A stretch of 64,000 bases of DNA, taken from contig JAHRFD010000001.1 of NCBI GenBank assembly GCA_020882975.1, positions 228,336 through 292,335 on the forward strand. Reading direction: 5' to 3'. Shown here one piece after another: positions 34,629 through 44,740 of this stretch; the stretch's first letter is position 1; the number at the start of each line of letters is the position of its first letter. The stretch comes from Microcoleus sp. EPA2. Lineage in GTDB: Bacteria; Cyanobacteriota; Cyanobacteriia; Cyanobacteriales; Microcoleaceae. Both the position numbers and the translations under genes were made by a program. Below the pieces are notes generated by a model that was not told the DNA's origin, ran no database searches, and saw only the letters and a list, made by a program, of their open reading frames with translations.

Positions 34629-36026
34629 TCAGGTAAAATCCAAAACTGGGAAAGGTTTCGCCGCTTCCATCTGCGCCGCCAAAGCAATTAAAGTAGCTTC
34701 CGCCGCCGGTCTACCAATAATTTGAATCCCCACAGGTAAACCATTACTATCTAAAATTGCCGGAAGTGCGATCGCCGGTTGGCCACTAGCATTAAACGGT
34801 GGACAGGGAGCAATCCAATTAATAATATGAGCCAAAGTTTCTTCACAACTCAAATCTGCCCACTCACCAATCTGAATCGGCGAGTGCATATAAGTCGGCA
34901 AAACTAACACATCAAATTTTTCAAAGAATCCCACAATCCGCCGCGAAATCACCTGGATTTGATGCACAGCCCGCAAATATTCCCCAGCCGAAATAGCTCT
35001 TTCCAACAGCCAGCGATTCATCGGTTGCAAAACAGAGGCTGGAATGCCACTTGCAGCCGCTCCAGTCTGCCAAATTGCTGTAAACGGCTCGATCAAACCC
35101 GTAAAATCCGGGCATCCAGGTTCCACATCGTGACCTAAATCAGTCAGTAACTTTACGGTATCGAGCACCGCTTGTTGACATACAGCCGAAGCCTCCCCCA
35201 CAGGGAAAACAGAGGTAGAAAAAGCAATTCGCAACTTGCCTAACTTTTGACTTGCTGACTCTAAAAATGTGGGATTTGGATCTGGAAGCCAATAAGGATC
35301 GCCGGTGGTGTAGCCTGACATGACATCCAACAGGGCGGCCGCATCAGCGACTGTGCGGGCTAGAGGGCCGTTGGCAGAAATGCCACTGAGATAATCTCCG
35401 ACAGGGGCCCAGGAAACTCGTCCTCGCGAGGGTTTAATGCCCACTAAACCGCAGCAGGAAGCTGGGCCTCGAACTGAACCGCCGCCGTCTGAACCTTGGG
35501 CGATCGCGCATAAACCTGCTGCTACAGCCGCCGCTGAGCCACCACTGGAACCTCCTGGCGTGTAGTCTCGGTTCCAGGGATTGCGCGCTGGGCGGAAACC
35601 TGGGGGTTCGGTGTAAGGTAATGAGCCAATTTGAGAAGTTGCTGTTTTGCCCAGAATGTTAAATCCGGCTGCTTTGATCCGCCATACTACTGATTCATCG
35701 TAGGCTGAGATATTATCGACAAGAGCCTGAGTGCCATAGGTACAGGGAATGCCCGTAACAGGTGTTAAGTCTTTGATCGCGATCGGCACTCCGAAAAAAG
35801 GTGGCAATTCTTGTGATTTGTTGAAGCCAGCTAGTTGTTCGGTTTGAGATTTAGCTAGGGCTTGAGCCCGATCGGCTATCACGGTAAAATAACTGCCCAG
35901 TTGGGGGTTGAAGCGATCGATCCGTTCCAAGTAAACATTGACAAGTTCCAGGGGGGACACCTCTCGATCGCGGATCGACTTCGCCAATTCCAGAGCTGGA
36001 GTAAAAGCCACATCAACAGAATTCAT
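34629..36026 (-). CDS. Amidase-signature family hydrolase
   Basis: 465 residues. Ser-cisSer-Lys triad: Lys in [12 protein letters not shown], Ser in [16 protein letters not shown] and nucleophile Ser in [16 protein letters not shown]. Such enzymes hydrolyse amides, and some act in indole-acetamide or nitrile use. GatA is unlikely without GatB/C neighbours and because the C-terminal region ([15 protein letters not shown]) departs from GatA. Followed by the DUF1400 hydrolase on the same strand, so an operon is likely. Confidence 0.88.
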   Translation of the reverse strand: MNSVDVAFTPALELAKSIRDREVSPLELVNVYLERIDRFNPQLGSYFTVIADRAQALAKSQTEQLAGFNKSQELPPFFGVPIAIKDLTPVTGIPCTYGTQALVDNISAYDESVVWRIKAAGFNILGKTATSQIGSLPYTEPPGFRPARNPWNRDYTPGGSSGGSAAAVAAGLCAIAQGSDGGGSVRGPASCCGLVGIKPSRGRVSWAPVGDYLSGISANGPLARTVADAAALLDVMSGYTTGDPYWLPDPNPTFLESASQKLGKLRIAFSTSVFPVGEASAVCQQAVLDTVKLLTDLGHDVEPGCPDFTGLIEPFTAIWQTGAAASGIPASVLQPMNRWLLERAISAGEYLRAVHQIQVISRRIVGFFEKFDVLVLPTYMHSPIQIGEWADLSCEETLAHIINWIAPCPPFNASGQPAIALPAILDSNGLPVGIQIIGRPAAEATLIALAAQMEAAKPFPVLDFT

Positions 36027-36135
36027 CAGATTCCAATCCTTTCAATACAAATATCGGTAATAATTTATACTGCGGGCGCAGTGACAACTCTAGACCTAAA
36101 AAAAATTCTCAAGAGATTCAAAATATCTATTGTTT

Positions 36136-36165
36136 ATCCTATACCGATCGCGATCGGTATAGGAT
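36136..36165. promoter_or_regulatory. 30-bp perfect palindrome centred on a HIP1-like core
   Basis: ATCCTATACCGATCG followed by its exact reverse complement, with no loop. The centre is CGATCGCGATCG. It lies between the divergent amidase and pilT2-like genes (110 bases from the amidase ATG, 170 from the pilT ATG). Could be an operator or a cruciform; the rest of the 36027-36335 gap shows no gene. Confidence 0.5.
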
Positions 36166-36335
36166 GTAGGGAATAAAATTCCTGTTGGGATAACGCTGTT
36201 TTGCTCCCTCTTGAGATAGACTAATGTGAAAAGTTAAGCTTTTGTTGAAGACACGCAAAATCGCGTTTAACATTCCCCGACTTCCACAAATCATTCGCTC
36301 AACTAAGCCTTTTCGCCAACATTTAGGTAGCGCAT

Positions 36336-37607
36336 ATGACACAACAGCGTCCGCCAGCTCCTCGCCCCCCCGTACCTGGTGCTCCACCACCCCCAGGTAT
36401 GCCACCCCGTCCTCCAGCTCCTGGCATTGCCAAAACCGGAGGATTGCCACCAGCACCACCACCAGCACCACCATCCGCCCCGCCTCCGGCCGCACCAGCC
36501 CCCCAATCCTTTGCCCCATCCAAAGAGTCCAGCTCAGGAAACAATGGACACCCGAGTTTGAGAGAACTCGTTCTGCGAGCCAAAGAAGAAGGCATTTCTG
36601 ACTTGCACTTGGGAGTCAACGAGATCCCCCGCTTCCGCAAGCGCGGTGAAATTACTGATGCTGGCTATCCCCTAACAGATTTAGATATGTTCATGGGTTG
36701 GCTGCGGGAGTGCATGACTGATGATGAAATTGCCTACTTCCAGAAAAACCTAGATTTTGATGGTGCCTTCGACTTTGGTTTTGTCCGCATTCGGATCAGC
36801 GCCTTTGACTCTTTAGCAGGCCCTGCTATGGTATTGCGGCTCATTCCAGCCGAAATTTTGACCATGGAGCAGTTGAAGCTACCAGAGGTATTTCGGAAAA
36901 TATGTGGCTATCACAAAGGTCTAATTTTGGTGACAGGGCCCACGGGTTCCGGTAAGTCCACCACTATGGCCGCCATGATTGATTACATCAACAAAAATAA
37001 GTCTCACCACATTATTACGATCGAAGACCCTGTAGAATTTGTACACACCAGTCGAAAATCTTTGATCAAGCACCGGGAAGTGGGCCGACACACCCTCAAG
37101 TTTATCAACGCCCTGAAAGGGGCCCTGCGACAAGACCCCGACATGATGCTAGTAGGGGAAATTCGCGACAGAGAAACAGTGGAAATCGCCCTGAAAGCTG
37201 CCCAAACAGGTCACTTGGTAGCGGGGACGTTGCACACCAACAGCGCTGTCAAAACCCTGAATCGGATTCTGGATATGTTTGGTTCAGAAGAACAACCGGC
37301 TCTACGGGTTTCTATGGCTGAATCTCTAGTGGCAATCATCGCTCAACTGCTGTGTAAAACCACCGATGGCAAGCGGGCAGCCTTCCACGACGTTCTGATC
37401 AATACAGACGTGGTTAAGGAATACATCATGAAGGGGCAAAATGAAGAAATTAACCAAATTATGATCAAAGATACCTATGAGGGTATGACGACGATGAATA
37501 AGTCTCTTTACGGGCTTTATCAAGAAGGTCGGATTACAGAAGAGATTTGTATCGAACAGTCCCCATCTCCTAACGAAATGGCCCAAATGCTTCGAGGTCG
37601 TGTCTAA
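36336..37607 (+). CDS. pilT: Type IV pilus retraction ATPase, PilT2-like
   Basis: 423 residues. Residues ~1-65 are an unusual Pro/Ala-rich tail (PPAPRPPVPGAPPPPGMPPR). The PilT core follows: SDLHLGVNEIPRFRKRG, Walker A TGPTGSGKSTT, Asp box HHIITIEDPVEFVH, Walker B MMLVGEIRDRETVEIALKAA, and TLHTNSAVKTLNRILD. It powers pilus disassembly from the cytoplasmic face. The Pro-rich extension and lack of a pilB/pilC neighbourhood fit the PilT2 paralogue rather than PilT1. Two hairpins and a KaiB-domain gene follow. The partner pilin gene is about 30 kb away. Confidence 0.9.
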   Translation: MTQQRPPAPRPPVPGAPPPPGMPPRPPAPGIAKTGGLPPAPPPAPPSAPPPAAPAPQSFAPSKESSSGNNGHPSLRELVLRAKEEGISDLHLGVNEIPRFRKRGEITDAGYPLTDLDMFMGWLRECMTDDEIAYFQKNLDFDGAFDFGFVRIRISAFDSLAGPAMVLRLIPAEILTMEQLKLPEVFRKICGYHKGLILVTGPTGSGKSTTMAAMIDYINKNKSHHIITIEDPVEFVHTSRKSLIKHREVGRHTLKFINALKGALRQDPDMMLVGEIRDRETVEIALKAAQTGHLVAGTLHTNSAVKTLNRILDMFGSEEQPALRVSMAESLVAIIAQLLCKTTDGKRAAFHDVLINTDVVKEYIMKGQNEEINQIMIKDTYEGMTTMNKSLYGLYQEGRITEEICIEQSPSPNEMAQMLRGRV

Positions 37608-37619
37608 AAATCAAGTATC

Positions 37620-37680
37620 AACAGTTAACACTTAACTGTTATGGCTGTTTGCGTGCAAACCCCGGATTTTCCAGCCGGGG
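37620..37680 (+). terminator. Two hairpins after pilT
   Basis: AACAGTTAA/TTAACTGTT (37620-37640) and CCCCGG/CCGGGG (37660-37680) are two stems without a long T-run. They may weaken read-through into the KaiB-domain gene or act as repeats. Confidence 0.35.
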
Positions 37681-37750
37681 AACCAACCTAGTTGCAGCCT
37701 TGAGGCAGCCAGTAATCTATCTATCTTTTAACTTTTATTCGTGTACTTCA

Positions 37751-38554
37751 TTGAAAGCCGATCGCCCACCCTTGCCCCAAATTTTCAAAGGCATTGCACT
37801 TTTTACACCAGGTGGAGATTTAATCTACTGCATAGACTCATGCAAGCAAGCTCGGTGGCACTTGCAATTGTGCGTAGCCCTACAGTCCATACTTGGTTTG
37901 TCGGAACCGCCACATTTTTTAGTGCCTTGCTACACCGCTACTGTTGACTGTTGGCTAGATCCGCGCGATCGGCAGTTGCGAATTGCCGCTGAAGCCTACC
38001 CACCTGTGATGCGACACCAAACGCTGCTAAATGCGGTTTTTGAGACTGGTGATTTGGTTTGGCACCCCCGTGTGGAAGAAATGTGTGAGCCCATGGCGAT
38101 CGCTACTTATCACCAACAATTCCCCGAACTTTGGGAGAATCATGACCTAGTTATACATTGGAAGAACGCAGAATCTCGATCGGAATTTCGCAGTTCCGGC
38201 ATGGTACCTCTTTCCCGATTCCCAAAGCCACAGCAAACCCAGATTCCTCTACCCACTGCACTTACCGAACACGCCGAAACTCAAGGCTATGTGCTGCGGT
38301 TGTTTGTTTCCGGCAACAATGCTAATACGGAACGAACTCTTGAAACCGTACACCAATTGTTAGAAAAAGCCCTGCACTATCCCTATACCTTAAAAGTAAT
38401 TGACGTTTTTAAGCATCCCGAACAAGCCGAAAAAGATCAGATTTCTGCTACTCCTACTTTGATTAAAGTTTGGCCAAAACCTGTCAGACGTATTGTGGGA
38501 GAGTTGAACGATGTGGAAAAAATCATGCGATTGCTCAGTTCTTCCGAATTTTAA
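37751..38554 (+). CDS. KaiB-domain fusion protein
   Basis: About 267 residues if started at TTG 37751; the frame runs open to TTG 37649 but upstream hairpins and family-like residues beginning LPQIFKGIALFTPGG favour the later start. No ATG is available. The N-terminal ~180 residues are of unknown fold (YCIDSCKQARWHLQLCVALQ, LVPCYTATVDCWLDPRDRQL). The C-terminal ~85 are KaiB-like: GYVLRLFVSGNNANTERTLE, LKVIDVFKHPEQAEKDQISA, TPTLIKVWPKPVRRIVGELN. KaiB is a clock protein that switches fold to bind KaiC. This is not the kaiABC gene; a clock-linked or signalling role is inferred. It follows pilT on the same strand. Confidence 0.75.
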   Translation: MKADRPPLPQIFKGIALFTPGGDLIYCIDSCKQARWHLQLCVALQSILGLSEPPHFLVPCYTATVDCWLDPRDRQLRIAAEAYPPVMRHQTLLNAVFETGDLVWHPRVEEMCEPMAIATYHQQFPELWENHDLVIHWKNAESRSEFRSSGMVPLSRFPKPQQTQIPLPTALTEHAETQGYVLRLFVSGNNANTERTLETVHQLLEKALHYPYTLKVIDVFKHPEQAEKDQISATPTLIKVWPKPVRRIVGELNDVEKIMRLLSSSEF

Positions 38555-38650
38555 GTTTTTCTCCCGATCGGGACTGATATAGCAACCGCCAAGGCTGTTA
38601 AGGTGCTTTAGTCATTGCTCCCTGAGCGGAGTCGAAGGGAGCAATGACTA

Positions 38651-38759
38651 ATATCAAATCCGGTAGCATCGTCCTGTATTCATCTCTCTTATCTCCCTCT
38701 GTGTTCTGGAGCGTTCTAGGTCCGGTTAAATCACCTGACGATGCAACCGGAAACAATAT
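38651..38759. repeat. Family A intergenic element, copy 2
   Basis: 109 bases. Left end ATATCAAATCCGGTAGCATC, right end ATGCAACCGGAAACAATAT, imperfect inverted copies. The interior shares 'gtcctgtattcatctctc' with 44741-44844. Preceded at 38613-38648 by an inverted 'ctccctgagcggagtcgaagggag' motif. Confidence 0.65.
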
Positions 38760-38832
38760 AAAGGGCCTTGGCGACTGCTATAAATTCCTCACTACAAACT
38801 TAGTATAATTGTTAGAGGGGTTTACCCAGCAC

Positions 38833-40491
38833 TCAGGTATTGCCAAAGGCGCGATCGGGAACACAAACATCAGGAGCGCACAAACCAGGGAAATCCAAAG
38901 TTTTCACTTCCAGAGTATTTAACTCAACTAAGCGAATAGCATGATTATTTGTATCAGCAATAAACAAATGAGGTCCGATCGCGCTTAATCCTGAAGGTTC
39001 AAACAAGCGAACACTGATACCTTGACCATCAACATGACCGGGAGTACCATCTCCAACCATAGTTCTGCATATACCACTTCGGTGGTCTATCCGCTTAATT
39101 TTGTGATTGTAAGTATCAGCAATCCAAAGATAATTTTGAGCGTATTCCACACCCAAACAGTGCTGCAATCTTACCTCATCAGCGCGACCATCTCGATCGC
39201 CAAAACCAAACAAGTCACCACTACCACAGACAGTTCGCACTTGTGGATTTTCATCAATGCCGATCGCCCTAATCGAACTAATTTCGCTATCAGCCACAAA
39301 CAACTCCAATCGATCCGTAGCCAGCCCACTAGGCTGAGAAAAAGCAGATTCTGCCAGATTCCCATCAACACAGGATTCTCGCCCATTACCCGCATAAGTA
39401 CCAATAATTCCCGTATCTAAATTCATTTCCCAAATTTGGTGCGAGCCCGCCATTGCAATAAACAGCCTATGTCCAACTCTTTCCAAATCCCAAGGCGAAT
39501 TCAACTGTATTTCTAAAGCCTTACCACTCTGCGGTACAATTTCGTGACTTTGTTCACCGTTACCAGCAATAGTTTGGACTTGCCCAGTAGTAAAATCAAT
39601 TGTTCTAAGAGCGTGATTTTCGGTATCAGCAACATAAAGAATTTGACTTTCTGCATCAAAAGCCATTCCTTGGGGAGCAAAAAACTCAGCTTCTTCAAAG
39701 TTACCATCCGTTAAACCCGGTTTCCCAGTACCGATGACGTGCAGAACTTCACCTTCGATGGTGCTAACCACAATCCTATTATGTCCTGAATCAGCAATAA
39801 ACAAGCAGGAACCGACTAAGCTTTGTATGACTGAATTCGCAGGTCCTGCTTCTATAATTTCGTCTACAGATTCGCTATCCTCCGTCATTTCTCCCAAAAG
39901 AGCCTCATGTTGATGAAGCTGTTTTGCCTCAGTTGCCGTAATTGCAAATGCCAGCACTTTACCAGGAAAAGCCAGAGGTGTGGATAGAGGTTTGCGCTGT
40001 TTTTCTAAGCTGAAACTGAGGGCTTCAAAGTTGATGGCATTTTTCTCTTTGTATTCCTCAATTAATTTACCAACTAACTCATCAAGTGCTTCTCGATTGC
40101 CTTCACCAGAAACGTAACCGATGACATAACTTTCTGGATCGATTACCATTAAAGTCGGCCAAGCACGGACAGCATAATTTTGCCAAATTGTCATCTCGCT
40201 GTCTACGATTACGGGATGTTCAATATCATAGCGGAGGATAGCTTGGCGGATATTTTCCACTTCCTTTTCATTATCAAATTTGGCAGAATGAACGCCGATA
40301 ACCGTGAGGGAATCAGGGTATTTTTGTTCCAGGTATTTTAAGTCTGGGAGGACGTGCAAGCAATTGATGCAGCAGTATGTCCAGAAGTCAAGGATGACGA
40401 CGCGGCCTTTGAGGGATTCGATGGAGATGGGTTTGTCGGTATTTAACCATGGGTAATTGGTGGGGAATTCTGGTGCTCTGACGCGAGGCAT
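38833..40491 (-). CDS. Thioredoxin-like/NHL-repeat protein (NHLRC2-like)
   Basis: 552 residues from ATG 40491, with AAGGAG upstream; the open frame extends 34 codons further. N-terminal thioredoxin-like domain (~1-160) with the motif FWTYCCINCLHVLPDL, then a beta-propeller of NHL repeats, e.g. LFIADSGHNRIVVSTIEGEV, LYVADTENHALRTIDFTTGQ, LWIADTYNHKIKRIDHRSGI and LFIADTNNHAIRLVELNTLE. This is the NHLRC2 layout. The CCINC motif suggests redox activity, but the family's substrate is unclear. Confidence 0.85.
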   Translation of the reverse strand: MPRVRAPEFPTNYPWLNTDKPISIESLKGRVVILDFWTYCCINCLHVLPDLKYLEQKYPDSLTVIGVHSAKFDNEKEVENIRQAILRYDIEHPVIVDSEMTIWQNYAVRAWPTLMVIDPESYVIGYVSGEGNREALDELVGKLIEEYKEKNAINFEALSFSLEKQRKPLSTPLAFPGKVLAFAITATEAKQLHQHEALLGEMTEDSESVDEIIEAGPANSVIQSLVGSCLFIADSGHNRIVVSTIEGEVLHVIGTGKPGLTDGNFEEAEFFAPQGMAFDAESQILYVADTENHALRTIDFTTGQVQTIAGNGEQSHEIVPQSGKALEIQLNSPWDLERVGHRLFIAMAGSHQIWEMNLDTGIIGTYAGNGRESCVDGNLAESAFSQPSGLATDRLELFVADSEISSIRAIGIDENPQVRTVCGSGDLFGFGDRDGRADEVRLQHCLGVEYAQNYLWIADTYNHKIKRIDHRSGICRTMVGDGTPGHVDGQGISVRLFEPSGLSAIGPHLFIADTNNHAIRLVELNTLEVKTLDFPGLCAPDVCVPDRAFGNT

Positions 40492-40780
40492 AGATATCTC
40501 CTTGGTAGTGCCTGAGTAGTTGTTACACTTCTTTAATTTAGCGAGAATTTGGGGAGGATGGGGGAAAAGCGCATCACACAGCCTTGGAAGCACTCCTACT
40601 CCTGGAAACTAGGTGGTTTAGACAGTCAGATAGACATTTCCTAAAAAGACAGTCAAAAACAGGCTATCAGGCTGTTCCACACTAATTATGCCAGAGGTGT
40701 GATGTTAAAAAAACTGATTTCTCGATCGACCATCCCCACAGCACCCTAAAATTAAATAAACAGCTATTCATGATTAAATA

Positions 40781-41173
40781 ATGTCATCACTAATCTTAAC
40801 GCGCATCTTCCTTGCAACCGCAGCCCTATTCGGAGGTTTATCCGTCGCTGGTGGGGCTTTTGCCTCTCACGCTTTAAAAGACAAATTAAGCGATCGCTCT
40901 TTAGAAATTTTTGAGACAGGTGCCCGCTATCAAATGTATCACGCCCTGGCTTTATTATTTGTGGCATTAATCTTGAGCCGTGCCGAGGCATCTCAAACCT
41001 TTTTTGCAGTTTCTGGATGGGCTTTTATTGTCGGTACATTAATTTTTTCAGGCAGTTTGTACGCCCTCAGTCTAACTAATATCAAATTACTGGGCGCAAT
41101 TACCCCCTTGGGAGGAGTGGCTTATATTGTCGGTTGGGTATGCTTAGCAATTGCCGCTTGGAATTTTAAATAG
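40781..41173 (+). CDS. DUF423 membrane protein
   Basis: 130 residues with four hydrophobic helices. Family motifs GGAFASHALKDKLS and FETGARYQMYHALALLFVA, and GSLYALSLTNIKLLGAITPLGG. DUF423 (YgdD/TMEM256-like) proteins are widespread small inner-membrane proteins of unknown role. ATG start, monocistronic. Confidence 0.85.
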   Translation: MSSLILTRIFLATAALFGGLSVAGGAFASHALKDKLSDRSLEIFETGARYQMYHALALLFVALILSRAEASQTFFAVSGWAFIVGTLIFSGSLYALSLTNIKLLGAITPLGGVAYIVGWVCLAIAAWNFK

Positions 41174-41215
41174 AGAATTGCAATTACCCATTACCCCTTA
41201 CCAATACCCCATTCC

Positions 41216-42316
41216 CTAATTTTCAAATACATCACTCGAAAACATCTCTGTCACAGTACGCAAATAAGGTAAAAATACGATTAAATCTTCAGCAGCAAGG
41301 CGATCGGATATTTCCCAAAACAAAATCAACAACATATCCTGCACCAATTCCCAGCTTACATGAAGTTTGGGATATAACATCACGCAAATTGGAAATAATT
41401 CTTGCTGTACCGGGCGAAAGCTATCTTCCAAAACGCACCAGCATAAATAATTTTGAAAAATCTCAATATCCCGAATTCCAGAAATTTTTACATCCTCATC
41501 GGTTAAATACCCGCTACTGCTACGATATCCTTGATGGTGCGAAGTAGCGCGATGGTACACCGCATTAGCAATCTGAGTCGTATGTGGCAACAGGTGCTGT
41601 ACGGCTAATAGGGCTTGTGAATTCGTGGGGAGATTCGCAGCAGCCTGGTTAATCTCACCGTAGGGAATGTGCAGGTAATCATCTACAATTTTTAAGTACG
41701 GTGAAAATTGCGTCCGCTCTAACTCCGAAAGACATCCCAACAAAATTTTTTGGGTTAATTGAAACTCCAAGGTCACAAATCCTAGAACTAACGGCTCGAT
41801 TTGTGAATATTTCCGCCTCAGTTCAATAATAGGTTTTCCCACCAACACGGACAAACGGGAAACCGATTCTAGAGCGCCGTAAGCGTCTATTGCTTTACTA
41901 TACAATTGGCGAGTATTTGAGACAATTTCTACAGGATTAATTAACCTAGAATCGATGCCTTGAAACTCTATTTCTCCTCCTAAAATAGCTTCTACTTTTC
42001 TCCAAGCTATCTCGCTCGCTACTTTCAGGGTTTCCCTCAATTTTTCAACTATTTTGGTTCTATTTTCTGGTTCATTTATTGACGGTGGATTTTGAAGTAT
42101 GAGACACCGTGTTTGGTTTTTTCTGGCAACTACTAGACTGTAATATTTTTTTGACCAGTTAACTGCTAAAGAAGTAAAATTTAGGCTGTCTGAATTAGCT
42201 TTAGAGAGTTCGCTAGGGTCTGAACTGGTAATACTTTGGGACAGTAGAGTATGTCTATTCTGATTTCGATCTGTGGTGTGTAATTTTTTTAAATTTACCT
42301 GTGACAGATTATTCAC
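41216..42316 (-). CDS. Hypothetical soluble protein
   Basis: 366 residues, GTG start (MNNLSQVNLKK). Helix-rich, with no membrane helices and no motif that I can place. A core from residue ~85 (VEKLRETLKVASEIAWRKVE) to ~360 is regular; the N-terminus is Ser/Asn/Thr-rich. Divergent from the phosphomutase gene. Typical of a cyanobacterial protein of unknown role. Confidence 0.55.
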   Translation of the reverse strand: MNNLSQVNLKKLHTTDRNQNRHTLLSQSITSSDPSELSKANSDSLNFTSLAVNWSKKYYSLVVARKNQTRCLILQNPPSINEPENRTKIVEKLRETLKVASEIAWRKVEAILGGEIEFQGIDSRLINPVEIVSNTRQLYSKAIDAYGALESVSRLSVLVGKPIIELRRKYSQIEPLVLGFVTLEFQLTQKILLGCLSELERTQFSPYLKIVDDYLHIPYGEINQAAANLPTNSQALLAVQHLLPHTTQIANAVYHRATSHHQGYRSSSGYLTDEDVKISGIRDIEIFQNYLCWCVLEDSFRPVQQELFPICVMLYPKLHVSWELVQDMLLILFWEISDRLAAEDLIVFLPYLRTVTEMFSSDVFEN

Positions 42317-42800
42317 TATCGCCTCCGTTTTTAATAATTCTATACATTAATTAGCTCTAGGGCGAACTTTCGCCATGCTGGTGAAATTTAATTGGTCTTT
42401 GACTAGATTACGGAGCTGATTGTTAACCAATTGTTAAGAAATCCTAACATATTTGGTGTGAGGCTATTATAAAGAAAAACTTAAATTATCAATTTAAATC
42501 AGATTTATGCGATCGAGACATAGTTGCAAGTTTGTTAAATAGTCCTGGATGCACAAAATCTGGTTTTTTCTCAAAATAGTCGTTTTTTGGATAAATATTG
42601 AGGAAACAACCTGGTATTTCACCGCCGTGGGTAAGTCCTGTTAAAGATGCCATCTTCAGGGGGCGATCGAAAATAAGGATGCGTAGCAGCTTATAGTATC
42701 TAGGTACTCGCTGGGTAGGAAAAGTACACTGCCGATCGGCGTCGATAGCATAGCCTTCTAGTACGATTAATTACAGATAAAATCAAAAGGAGTGGCGAAC
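42317..42800. other. 484-base spacer upstream of the phosphomutase
   Basis: Contains an inverted CCAATTGTTAAGAAATCC tract and, at 42541-42600, a degenerate family B fragment (AGTCCTGGATGCACAAAATC then TGGTTTTTTC). AAAAGGAG at 42786 is the SD for the next gene. No gene seen. Confidence 0.4.
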
Positions 42801-44234
42801 ATGAGCAGTAGCAGCAATTCAACGGAAATCAAGTTCGGAACAGACGGGTGGCGGGGACTGATTGCCCATGACTTTACTTTTGCTAACGTGCGTAAAGTGA
42901 CGCGGGCGATCGCCAGTTATCTCGAAACCGCTTACACCAAAGACCGCCCAGTGCTAGTATCCTACGATACCCGCTTTCTGGCAGACGAGTTTGCCCGCAC
43001 TGCATCGGAGGTACTGGCAGATTTGGGGTGGACAGTGAAACTGGTCGATCGCGATTGCCCCACACCAGTTATTGCCTACAGCGCCAAGCATTTAAACTCC
43101 GCCGGGGCCCTGATGTTCACGGCTTCCCACAACCCCGCACCTTACTGCGGCATCAAATACATCCCCGACTACGCCGGCCCAGCTACCCCGGAAATTACTG
43201 ATACAATTGTGGCAAATATTGCTGGTGCGTCTGATGCCCCAGCTAAAGGCAGCCACAACGATAAAATTTCTAGTTTCGATCCCAAGCCCGAATATCTCAA
43301 GTTTCTCTATACCTTGATCGATGTAGAACGGATTCGATCAGCTAAATTAAAAGTCAAGTACGATGCCCTCTATTCGACTTCTCGTGGCTATCTAGACGAG
43401 GTTTTGGAACACTGCGGCTGCGATTTAGAAAGTTTTCACACCTACCGCGACGTACTCTTTGGTGGTGGAATGCCCGAACCCAAGGGCGAACAATTGGTTG
43501 AGTTGGTAGAATCTGTTAAAAAAGATGCGGCGGATTTGGGCTTGGCCACAGATGGCGACAGCGATCGCTTTGGGATTGTGGATGAGTTAGGCAATGTCTT
43601 GACTCCAAATACTGTGCTGTTGTTGCTAGCGCGTCACTTGGTGAAGAATAAAGGCCTAACAGGGGCGATCGTCCGTACCGTCGCCACTACCCACTTGCTG
43701 GACAATATGGCCGCCAAGTACGGCTTGAAAATCTACGAAACCGCCGTCGGTTTTAAATATATCGGCGAAAAAATGCGAGAAACAGCGGTACTCATCGGCG
43801 GCGAAGAATCCGGCGGTTTGAGCGTGTTGGGGCACATCCCCGAAAAAGATGGGATTTTGGCTGATATGCTGGTCGCAGAGGCGATCGCCTACGAAGGAAA
43901 ACCCCTTTCTCAGCTAGTGGAAGAAGCCATCCGCGAAGCCGACGGCCCCCTGTACAACCAACGTCTTGACTTGCACCTCGACGATGCCCACAAAGCAGCA
44001 GTTTTAGCCTCTTTCACTAATCACCCACCCTCGGAAGTAGCTGGCATTGGCGTCAAGGAAATCGGCCGCAAAGACGGAATTAAACTCTATCTGGAAGATG
44101 GTGGCTGGATACTTTTAAGGCCTTCGGGGACTGAACCCTTGATGCGGGTTTACATGGAAACAAATTCTGTGGAAAAAGAAGCCAAAATCGCCGCCCACAT
44201 GAAACAGGTAATTTCTCAGCTAGAACCTGTTTAA
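42801..44234 (+). CDS. Phosphoglucomutase/phosphomannomutase family
   Basis: 477 residues. ATG 42801 is preferred over GTG 42792 since AAAGGAG lies 8 bases upstream. N-terminal FGTDGWRG, catalytic Ser in MFTASHNPAPYCGIK, metal loop LATDGDSDRFGIVD, sugar loop GGEESGGLSV and phosphate loop LRPSGTEPLMRVYME. Interconverts hexose-1- and hexose-6-phosphates. No neighbour narrows the substrate. Confidence 0.92.
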   Translation: MSSSSNSTEIKFGTDGWRGLIAHDFTFANVRKVTRAIASYLETAYTKDRPVLVSYDTRFLADEFARTASEVLADLGWTVKLVDRDCPTPVIAYSAKHLNSAGALMFTASHNPAPYCGIKYIPDYAGPATPEITDTIVANIAGASDAPAKGSHNDKISSFDPKPEYLKFLYTLIDVERIRSAKLKVKYDALYSTSRGYLDEVLEHCGCDLESFHTYRDVLFGGGMPEPKGEQLVELVESVKKDAADLGLATDGDSDRFGIVDELGNVLTPNTVLLLLARHLVKNKGLTGAIVRTVATTHLLDNMAAKYGLKIYETAVGFKYIGEKMRETAVLIGGEESGGLSVLGHIPEKDGILADMLVAEAIAYEGKPLSQLVEEAIREADGPLYNQRLDLHLDDAHKAAVLASFTNHPPSEVAGIGVKEIGRKDGIKLYLEDGGWILLRPSGTEPLMRVYMETNSVEKEAKIAAHMKQVISQLEPV

Positions 44235-44337
44235 ACTTCTATTTCTTCCCACCCAGACCCCTTACCCCTGGGGTTTGAGAACGATAGGATTTAGCTAATA
44301 ACTATAGCTGCAAGGTGTGCTACACACTTTACTAATT

Positions 44338-44485
44338 GAGGACTTACGCATGGGGTACTAGAAACCGGGTTTTTTACAAACAGTCCTAGAGACAAAAAAC
44401 CCGGTTTATTTGAAAAAACGTCGCTCTCTGGTCTGAGATCTTGAAGCATAAACCAGTTTTTTTACCCCCCGCGCGTCCAGGACTG
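44338..44485. repeat. Family B palindromic element, expanded copy
   Basis: Starts GAGGACTTACGCATGGGGTA, holds GAAACCGGGTTTTTT and AAAAAACCCGGTTTATTT, and ends GCGCGTCCAGGACTG, as at 17544-17654 but with extra sequence between the second arm and the end. In the gap 44235-44854, which has no gene. Confidence 0.6.
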
Positions 44486-44740
44486 ACTAAGTATCTGCTT
44501 AACCTCATTCAATTTATTTTAGATGTCAAAAAACTATATATTTGCAACAAAATGGGATTTGTTGCTGTGGCGATTTTTTTTGATTGTGCAGTAAAAATCA
44601 ACCTCAAAATTTCGGATATTCCCTTGACTTTTCCGAATCTATTGTGGTATATTATTTAGTAATTTAATATTGGCAAAAATAAAACTTTGACACAGATTTC
44701 GATTATAAAGCAAGTGTATTAGCTTAATTATAAATTTGTC

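Noticed and set aside
36323-36640. Minus-strand Gly-rich ORF overlapping the start of pilT
   Set aside because: It is the reverse reading of the Pro/Ala-rich pilT N-terminus.
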